Assembly (NCBI GenBank): GCA_002315795.1
Contig: DCIF01000027.1
Span: forward strand, 1-15,030
Direction: 5' to 3'
DNA: 15,030 bases
Source of the DNA: Bacteroidales bacterium UBA1733
GTDB lineage: Bacteria > Bacteroidota > Bacteroidia > Bacteroidales > UBA3663
The position numbers were made by a program, and so were the translations under genes. Numbering within the stretch: position 1 is the first letter of the stretch; every line of letters begins with the position of its first letter. Positions 1-5,276 of this stretch are shown in pieces. The notes under the pieces were generated by a model. The model had not been told where the DNA came from, did no database searches, and worked only from the letters and a program-made list of their open reading frames with translations.

Positions 1-278
1 ATATAGCCGGCATAGAAAGCTGTGAGCAGCACAAATCCTAAGACGAGAATCTGTTTGCGCGGATATTTATCGACCACATAGCCACTCGTGGCACGTGTCA
101 GCATAGCCACGGCGGTATATCCCGAGAGTACCAGACCGATAACGTCTTTCGAGGCGCCAAATTCTTCTTTGAGGTAGATAGGCAGCAGCGGCACTACCAG
201 CATAAAAGAGAAGAAGAGCATGAAGTTGGCACCCCATGCTCTTAGATAGTTAGAATTCCAGAGTTTTTCTGTTGTCAT
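1..278 (-). CDS. MFS transporter, N-terminal part (truncated by window edge)
   Basis: This is an inner-membrane permease of the major facilitator superfamily; its substrate cannot be told. Reading from the ATG at 278, the 92 visible codons start MTTEKLWNSNYLRAWGANF and run off the left edge without a stop. Visible are a first hydrophobic helix (FMLFFSFMLVVPLLPIYL), a second one around VIGLVLSGYTAVAMLTRATS and the start of a third. Between helices 2 and 3 lies GYVVDKYPRK, which matches the MFS loop 2-3 signature (G-x-x-x-D-x-x-x-R-K). It lies 55 bp downstream of the porin on the same strand, so read-through from the porin is possible. I see no clear promoter of its own. Family assignment is firm; the rest of the gene is outside the window. 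Confidence 0.85.
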   Translation of the reverse strand, partial: MTTEKLWNSNYLRAWGANFMLFFSFMLVVPLLPIYLKEEFGASKDVIGLVLSGYTAVAMLTRATSGYVVDKYPRKQILVLGFVLLTAFYAGY

Positions 279-289
279 TTTCCAAAAGT

Positions 290-328
290 GTCATTCCATT
301 CAGGATGACTAGCAAAAACAAACGTTTT
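290..328. other. Short imperfect inverted repeats between porin and MFS gene
   Basis: The 55-bp spacer holds an imperfect hairpin (GTCATTCC at 290-297 against GGATGAC at 303-309, one bulged base) and a weak AAAAC/GTTTT hairpin at 315-328 just past the porin stop. It could be a weak terminator or an mRNA-end stabiliser for the porin transcript. Neither has a convincing U-tract on the minus strand. Confidence 0.3.
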
Positions 329-333
329 ACTTT

Positions 334-1515
334 TTAGAATCGTACATAAGTCTCAACCCAGAGCTCATTGTAATGCTTGTCAGCAGCTCCACGGTTATCA
401 TTCCAGTTATACTGAACCTGGAACATCAGGTTCTTGTGAATCTGGAAAGAAGGAATCAGAGAATAGATATTCTGTGCTGTAGTCCAAGACTTGTTGTTGC
501 GATAGCACTGATATTCTGCAGAGAGCTTGAACCAGTCATTGATTGGCATGCCACCAACAATATACCATGAGTCTGCATTGTGATTTGCTCCCCAGTCGCC
601 GCCCTTGTTGTTAGCTGACTGACCATGAGCAAATTCTGCACGAGCTGTCCAGCCCTTGTTGTCATACTTCATGCCCAAAGCATAGCGATGACGAGTATAG
701 TCCACACCATCCTTCTTGGCAGTGCCAGACCAGCCGAATACACCCAGGAAGAGACCCTTGATTGGCTGCACCTGAAGGGTAGCAGTAATGTCCTTCTTTG
801 CGTCATTGTCTGAACTGTTGATGCCAGTACCGTTAGATACCATTACCTGATAATGGAAGAGGTTGTGATTATCCTTGCCGAATGGGAGGAAGTCACCCTG
901 CACCTGAATACCCTGGTCACGACCACCGTTGCTACCGTTGTCAAGACCTGTGTAATCATCATGACCAGTCATCTTCTTGGTCATCAAAGAGTAGTCGCCA
1001 GTAGAGATATCCCATGGGTTCATAGGGTTCTCAAAGCCGAATGCACGCTTGAACTGACCGATCTTGATCATGGCGAACTTGTACTTACGCCACTCCACGA
1101 AGTAATCCTTCATGTGGAAACCGCCATTGTTGGTCTGGATCTGAATACGATAAGCGAAGTCCTTCAGGATGGTGCCATCAACATAGAAACGTACCAGTCG
1201 CTGGCTGAAACCGCCACCGCGAGTAGCGCTCTTATCCTGATCGTTGTAAGCATATTTACCGATGAAGTAACCACCGAACTTAGGTGCAGAAACGAAGTCT
1301 GTAACAGTACGACCATACTTCATCTGCTTCTCAGGAGCGGCTGAAGGAGCCTCCATGGCCGAAGCAATAGCGTTGTTAAGATATTCGGTAAAGAAACCTT
1401 CTTCGAGGACCTCTTCACTTCCGAACTCAGAGACATTGGTCTCAGTTTCTGGCTCTGCAGCCCACATAGGGAGGGCAATGGTCATAGCAGCAACCAGCGT
1501 AAAAAACTTTTTCAT
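334..1515 (-). CDS. Outer-membrane porin, porin O/P (OprP-like, PF07396) family
   Basis: A 393-aa outer-membrane beta-barrel that should pass anions or small anionic solutes into the periplasm. Residues 1-20 are a signal peptide (MKKFFTLVAA, hydrophobic core, cleavage probably after AA at 19-20). An acidic linker follows, then alternating beta-strand sequence to the end. The last strand finishes ELWVETYVRF, with the C-terminal phenylalanine typical of BAM-assembled barrels. Family features include the GGFSQRLVRFYVDG strand, the FVEWRKYKFAMIKIGQFKR segment and an NGGRDQGIQVQGDF segment, as in the phosphate-selective porin O/P family. The gene lies 18 bp downstream of the DASS symporter on the same strand, so the two are probably cotranscribed. 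Family is confident; phosphate specificity is not shown, and sulfate or dicarboxylate would fit the neighbour better. Confidence 0.88.
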   Translation of the reverse strand: MKKFFTLVAAMTIALPMWAAEPETETNVSEFGSEEVLEEGFFTEYLNNAIASAMEAPSAAPEKQMKYGRTVTDFVSAPKFGGYFIGKYAYNDQDKSATRGGGFSQRLVRFYVDGTILKDFAYRIQIQTNNGGFHMKDYFVEWRKYKFAMIKIGQFKRAFGFENPMNPWDISTGDYSLMTKKMTGHDDYTGLDNGSNGGRDQGIQVQGDFLPFGKDNHNLFHYQVMVSNGTGINSSDNDAKKDITATLQVQPIKGLFLGVFGWSGTAKKDGVDYTRHRYALGMKYDNKGWTARAEFAHGQSANNKGGDWGANHNADSWYIVGGMPINDWFKLSAEYQCYRNNKSWTTAQNIYSLIPSFQIHKNLMFQVQYNWNDNRGAADKHYNELWVETYVRF

Positions 1516-1533
1516 GTATAGGAATTTTGGGGG

Positions 1534-3045
1534 TTAGAATACCAGGAACATCCAGCAATAACCGATGACAAGGCCAAGGACGCCGACAATGATACCAACG
1601 GTCATCATCTGCTTCTGCTGAATGAAGCCTGTAGAATGAGCAATAGCATTTGGAGGGGTAGAGATTGGCAGGATCATTGAAACTGAAGCTGCGATAGCTA
1701 CACCGATGAGCATCTGTGCAACACCACCCTGATCGAGCTTGCCGGCAGTAGCCATAGCACCAGCAACGACACCGAGCACTGGAGTCAGAAGCGAAGCAGC
1801 AGCTGAGTGGCTGATGAAGTTAGAGAAGCCGAAGCAGACGAGACCAGAGATGATCATCACGAGAAGTGGACTCCACTCTGCAAATGGGATAGAATCAACC
1901 AGTACGCTTGAGAGCTTGGTGGTGTTGAGTGCTACGCCAAGAGCGAAGCCACCAGCTACCATCCAGAGTACAGACCAGTTGATCTCCTCAAGGTCATGCT
2001 TGGTGAATACACCAGTAACACAGAATACTGCCACTGGGAGAAGTGCTACGATGTTAGAGTTCAAACCGAGGTTCCAAGCTACCTGTGGAAGGCCGATGCT
2101 TGAGAAGTCGACGCTTGAGAAACACCAGAGGAAGATGGTCACGATGAAGGTCCAGATTACGATGTGCGAGTGTGCTGTAGATTCGAACTCACCGTCGATC
2201 TGAAGCTTGATCTCCTTCTGCTGGAATGGGAACATGATGCGCAGAAGCATCCATGCAGCCAAAAGAAGGATCACTACGAATGGAACCATCTTGAGCATCC
2301 ACTCACCGAAACCTACTGACATGCCGAGGGTCTCGTTCATGTAACCGAGTACGATGGTGTTAGGAGGAGTACCGATAGGAGTAGCAATACCGCCGATGTT
2401 TGCACCGATAGGAATAGCCATAGCCAGTGCCACACGATCCTTTGAACCCTCTGGCATAGCGCGAAGCACTGGAGCCAGGAAGGCCAGCATCATAGCTGCT
2501 GTGGCAGTATTTGATACGAAAGCTGAGAAGAGGGCAGTAACCATGATAAAGCCCATGAGTACAGTAGCTGGCTTGGTGCCGAATGGAGCAAGAAGCTTCT
2601 TGGCAAGCACCACGTCGAGCTTGGTCTTGGTCATACCGATAGCCAATACGAAACCACCGATGAAGAGAAGGATGGTAGGATCGGCAAAACAGGCCATGAT
2701 ACTCTTGTAAGGCACGTATGTAGCACCTTCAACACCAGCAAATGGAGTCAGACAGTTGTTTGAAATGGTAAAGAGCATCACCACGATGATGAGCACGGAT
2801 GTACACCATGATGGGATAGCCTCTGTAAGCCACATTACTGCAGCGAAGACGAAGATTGCGATAACACGCTGCTGCACAGCATCGAGGTTGGCGATGCCGA
2901 GCGATTCTGTAGGAAGACAGGCAATGATGATTGAAACGATAGCTGCGATGATTGCCTTGATATAAGCATCCATCTTGAAGCGCTTCTTTGCCTTGTTCTT
3001 GTGGTAGGAGTCAATCACGTGAGCTCCTTGAAAACTTTTGAACAT
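1534..3045 (-). CDS. DASS/SLC13-family sodium:anion symporter (dicarboxylate or sulfate)
   Basis: A 503-aa polytopic inner-membrane protein of the divalent anion:sodium symporter family (CitT/INDY/SLC13). It has the expected inverted repeat. The first half carries SNTATAA at 178-184 and GTPPN at 225-229. The second carries SHSAAAS at 412-418 and STPPNAI at 462-468. In characterised members the SNT motifs and following loops bind sodium and the substrate carboxylates. Here the second SNT is SHS, so the substrate could differ from C4-dicarboxylates. The first 24 residues are hydrophilic and basic; an alternative start is Met25 (2973), but the longer start is kept because a promoter box lies upstream. 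It is the first gene of a likely two-gene unit with the porin. The family is certain; the substrate is unknown. Confidence 0.9.
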   Translation of the reverse strand: MFKSFQGAHVIDSYHKNKAKKRFKMDAYIKAIIAAIVSIIIACLPTESLGIANLDAVQQRVIAIFVFAAVMWLTEAIPSWCTSVLIIVVMLFTISNNCLTPFAGVEGATYVPYKSIMACFADPTILLFIGGFVLAIGMTKTKLDVVLAKKLLAPFGTKPATVLMGFIMVTALFSAFVSNTATAAMMLAFLAPVLRAMPEGSKDRVALAMAIPIGANIGGIATPIGTPPNTIVLGYMNETLGMSVGFGEWMLKMVPFVVILLLAAWMLLRIMFPFQQKEIKLQIDGEFESTAHSHIVIWTFIVTIFLWCFSSVDFSSIGLPQVAWNLGLNSNIVALLPVAVFCVTGVFTKHDLEEINWSVLWMVAGGFALGVALNTTKLSSVLVDSIPFAEWSPLLVMIISGLVCFGFSNFISHSAAASLLTPVLGVVAGAMATAGKLDQGGVAQMLIGVAIAASVSMILPISTPPNAIAHSTGFIQQKQMMTVGIIVGVLGLVIGYCWMFLVF

Positions 3046-3139
3046 GGGGTAAATTGAGTTATTTTATAGTATTAGTAATTTCGATATTGTGCATTGATTA
3101 AGCGTCATAAGTGAGCCATTTATCTCGATAATTACGTCG

Positions 3140-3147
3140 CAAAGATA
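3140..3147 (-). promoter_or_regulatory. Bacteroidetes -7 box upstream of the DASS symporter
   Basis: On the minus strand this reads TATCTTTG, an exact match to the Bacteroidetes -7 consensus TAnnTTTG. No TTTG is found 19-21 bp upstream, so the -33 element is weak or absent. Transcription from here would give a leader of about 90 nt before the ATG at 3045. The rest of the 195-bp gap (3046-3240) is AT-rich and shows no other structure that I recognise. Confidence 0.6.
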
Positions 3148-3240
3148 GTTTTTTTCACGCTATCATGGTATGGAGGTTGAGGCAAAATAAAATTATTGGT
3201 ATGAAAATGCATGCCAAAGTAAACTCTACATATCATTTAT

Positions 3241-4533
3241 TTATGCCATCTTTGCTTTTTTTGCAATATTCTGAGCCACTACGTAACCCATGGTCCATGC
3301 GGCCTGCAGGTTGAATCCTCCCGTGATGGCATCAACATCGAGCACCTCTCCAGCCAGATAGAAATCTGGGTGCTGACGGCATTCCAATGTGTTCTGATCG
3401 ACGTTGCTCAATGCCACTCCTCCACAGGTGACGAACTCCTCCTTAAACCGACTCTGTCCGTCTATCTGATACGTGTCGCAAGTCAGCACAGAAGCCAGTT
3501 TGTTGAGCTGTTTCTTTCCGACTTCCGCACAGCGGCGCTCAGGGGCAATGCCACTCTTCTCAAGCAGATACTGCCAGAGACGCGAAGTGATAGGAGAGAT
3601 GGCTCCTGTCTTGAGTTTGTGGTCGGTGGTCAGGTGCACTGAACCTATCTGTTTCTGCGGATTCTCAGCTAACAGTTTCTCTAATTCTTCGCGAACTTCT
3701 TCTTCGTGTCGTCCGTTCAACCAGTTCACGTTCAGTTGCGCTTTGTAACTGGTCTCGGCTAAATGTCTTGCAGCCAGACTGGAGAGCTTCAGGATCGCAG
3801 GACCAGACATCCCCCAGTGAGTAATCAGCAGCGGACCTTCTGTCTTGAATTTCGTGCCGGCCAGCGTCGCTACAGTTTCTTCTACTACTACTCCCATCAA
3901 CTGTGTGACAGGATCCTTGATTTTGAAGGTAAATAGCGAAGGTACAGGGTTTTCTAATTCAAGATGAAGTGAGGTTAGGAAGTCAAGTCCAGAGGTTTTC
4001 GGCGATCCTCCTGTGGTCACCACCACAGCATCATATACGTTGCTGAAGGAGTCGGTAGAAACACGGTATTTTGGTGAGGAGTTAGGAGTTAGGAGTGAGG
4101 AGTTGTCTGCTTCATCTTCGCTGATCTCTGTCACTTTTTGTCCACAGTGCAGAATCACTCCGGATCTTCGCATGCACGCAATCAGCGTATCCACAATCTC
4201 CATGGCATCCTGACTCTTTGGAAAGACACACTGATCGTCCTGCACGGTGAGTCTGACACCTTCCTGTTCAAACCATGCCATCAGCTGCTCCTGATCCATC
4301 TGATGAAAGAGTCTCTTGATCAGTTTGTGACCACGCGGATAGGTGTGCTGCAGGCTCTTCACGTCGCGGAAAGTATTGGTCAGATTGCATCGGCCACCGC
4401 CTGTGATGGCTACCTTGGCCAGCGGCTTTGTGTTTGCTTCAAAGACTTCCACTTGCGCCTCTTGAAGCATGCGCTTCACATTCACGGCGCAGAAACATCC
4501 GGCGGCGCCAGCACCTATAATGGCTATTTTCAT
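3241..4533 (-). CDS. BaiN/RdsA (HI0933-like) family FAD-dependent oxidoreductase
   Basis: A 430-aa flavoprotein of the HI0933/YhiN/BaiN family; its physiological substrate in this organism is unknown. Numbered from the preferred start, residues 3-12 form the Rossmann dinucleotide-binding motif (IAIIGAGAAG). TGGGRCNLTN at 44-53 is the family signature next to FAD. The C-terminus carries TCGGVALSNVD and AGEVLDVDAITGGFNLQ, the second conserved FAD-contact block. An upstream in-frame ATG at 4560 would add nine residues, but a strong promoter box lies between the two, so 4533 is preferred. Residues 144-154 (NSSLLTPNSSP) are encoded by an inserted heptamer repeat in a variable loop. The gene stands alone, divergent from the YciO-like gene. 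Confidence 0.9.
   Translation of the reverse strand: MKIAIIGAGAAGCFCAVNVKRMLQEAQVEVFEANTKPLAKVAITGGGRCNLTNTFRDVKSLQHTYPRGHKLIKRLFHQMDQEQLMAWFEQEGVRLTVQDDQCVFPKSQDAMEIVDTLIACMRRSGVILHCGQKVTEISEDEADNSSLLTPNSSPKYRVSTDSFSNVYDAVVVTTGGSPKTSGLDFLTSLHLELENPVPSLFTFKIKDPVTQLMGVVVEETVATLAGTKFKTEGPLLITHWGMSGPAILKLSSLAARHLAETSYKAQLNVNWLNGRHEEEVREELEKLLAENPQKQIGSVHLTTDHKLKTGAISPITSRLWQYLLEKSGIAPERRCAEVGKKQLNKLASVLTCDTYQIDGQSRFKEEFVTCGGVALSNVDQNTLECRQHPDFYLAGEVLDVDAITGGFNLQAAWTMGYVVAQNIAKKAKMA
4074..4104. repeat. Heptamer tandem repeat GT(G/T)AGGA x4 inside the flavoprotein gene
   Basis: Four consecutive 7-bp units (gtgagga, gttagga, gttagga, gtgagga) followed by gtt. Read on the coding (minus) strand it gives repeats of TCCTAAC/TCCTCAC, encoding NSSLLTPNSS. 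From memory, similar heptamer tracts occur scattered in Bacteroidetes genomes, mostly between genes. Here the tract lies in frame, between the CGQKVTEI strand and the YRVSTDSF strand. Confidence 0.8.
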
Positions 4534-4537
4534 GCGG

Positions 4538-4569
4538 CAAAGGTAAGCAGAATTCTTCACTTTTGCAAA
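4538..4569 (-). promoter_or_regulatory. Promoter of the flavoprotein gene (predicted leaderless)
   Basis: On the minus strand TTTG (4569-4566), then exactly 20 bp, then TACCTTTG (4545-4538), match the Bacteroidetes -33/-7 consensus. The -7 box ends only four bases before the ATG at 4533. The transcript should therefore begin at or within a few bases of the start codon. This excludes the upstream ATG at 4560 for transcripts from this promoter. Confidence 0.8.
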
Positions 4570-4584
4570 ATTTCATCACAAGAA

Positions 4585-4616
4585 TTTGGAGAAGTCCGTA
4601 GAAACTCCTATCTTTG
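4585..4616 (+). promoter_or_regulatory. Promoter of the yciO-like/mutS2 operon
   Basis: TTTG (4585-4588), 20 bp, then TATCTTTG (4609-4616) is a full Bacteroidetes -33/-7 promoter. The start site should lie near 4620, giving a leader of about 30 nt before the ATG at 4653. Its -33 element is separated by only 15 bp from the -33 element of the divergent flavoprotein promoter. Confidence 0.82.
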
Positions 4617-4652
4617 CACGGTTATTAACCCGCAACTCGCCATAAGAGAAAT

Positions 4653-5276
4653 ATGCAGACCTACAAACTATACGCCACCAATCCAAATCCTCGCATCCTG
4701 CAGGACATCGCGCAAGTCATTCGCGATGGGGGAGTCGTGATTTATCCTACCGATTCGGTTTATGCCATCGGCTGTGATGCGCTCAACCAGCGAGCCGTAG
4801 AGAAGATCTATCAGTATCGCAAGGAAGAGGCCAAGCAGAGCCACCTCTCTATCATCTGCAGAGATATCTCGCAAGCTGGAGAATACACGCGTATCTCGAA
4901 AGAGCAGTTCAAACTCATGCATCGCCATCTGCCTGGTCCTTTCACTTTTATCCTTGAGGCAGGATTGAAGTTGCCAAAGGTCTTCCGCAGTCGTAAGACG
5001 GTGGGCATCCGCATTCCTGACAATGCGATCCTTCAGGCGTTACTTGAAGAACTTGATGGTCCGATCCTCACCACCTCACTCAAACTCCCGGTTGAGGAAG
5101 ACGATGCTGATGCCGTGAGCTATATGACCGATCCGTTCCTCATCGAAGAGACCTTCCAGCATCAGGCCGACATCCTCATCGATGGCGGTTATGGCGAAGA
5201 CCAACCTTCTACGGTCGTCGATCTTTCAGGAGATGAAGTGGAGATTCTGCGTCAGGGAGTTGGAGTGCTAGAATGA
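4653..5276 (+). CDS. Sua5/YciO/YrdC-family protein, YciO-like
   Basis: A 207-aa protein of the family that includes TsaC/Sua5, which make threonylcarbamoyl-AMP for the t6A modification of ANN-reading tRNAs. Conserved blocks are YPTDSVYAIGC at 31-41, LPGPFTFIL at 93-101, KTVGIRIP at 115-122, PILTTSLKLP at 137-146, STVVDL at 186-191 and LRQGVG at 199-204. The TTSLKLP block replaces the TSAN-type motif of true TsaC/Sua5 with the TSLMLP-type motif of E. coli YciO, and length and layout also match YciO. Automatic pipelines may call it L-threonylcarbamoyladenylate synthase; I would leave the reaction open. It overlaps mutS2 by four bases (ATGA), so translation is probably coupled, and it has its own canonical promoter. 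Confidence 0.88.
   Translation: MQTYKLYATNPNPRILQDIAQVIRDGGVVIYPTDSVYAIGCDALNQRAVEKIYQYRKEEAKQSHLSIICRDISQAGEYTRISKEQFKLMHRHLPGPFTFILEAGLKLPKVFRSRKTVGIRIPDNAILQALLEELDGPILTTSLKLPVEEDDADAVSYMTDPFLIEETFQHQADILIDGGYGEDQPSTVVDLSGDEVEILRQGVGVLE

Noticed and set aside
853..1344. 163-aa plus-strand open frame opposite the porin
   Set aside because: It lies wholly antisense to a well-supported porin with signal peptide and terminal Phe. Its low-complexity V/T/L composition mirrors the porin codons, and it shows no domain.
4531..4560. Upstream ATG at 4560 as start of the flavoprotein (nine extra residues)
   Set aside because: A consensus promoter box at 4538-4545 lies between the two ATGs, and the Rossmann strand begins directly at the downstream Met.
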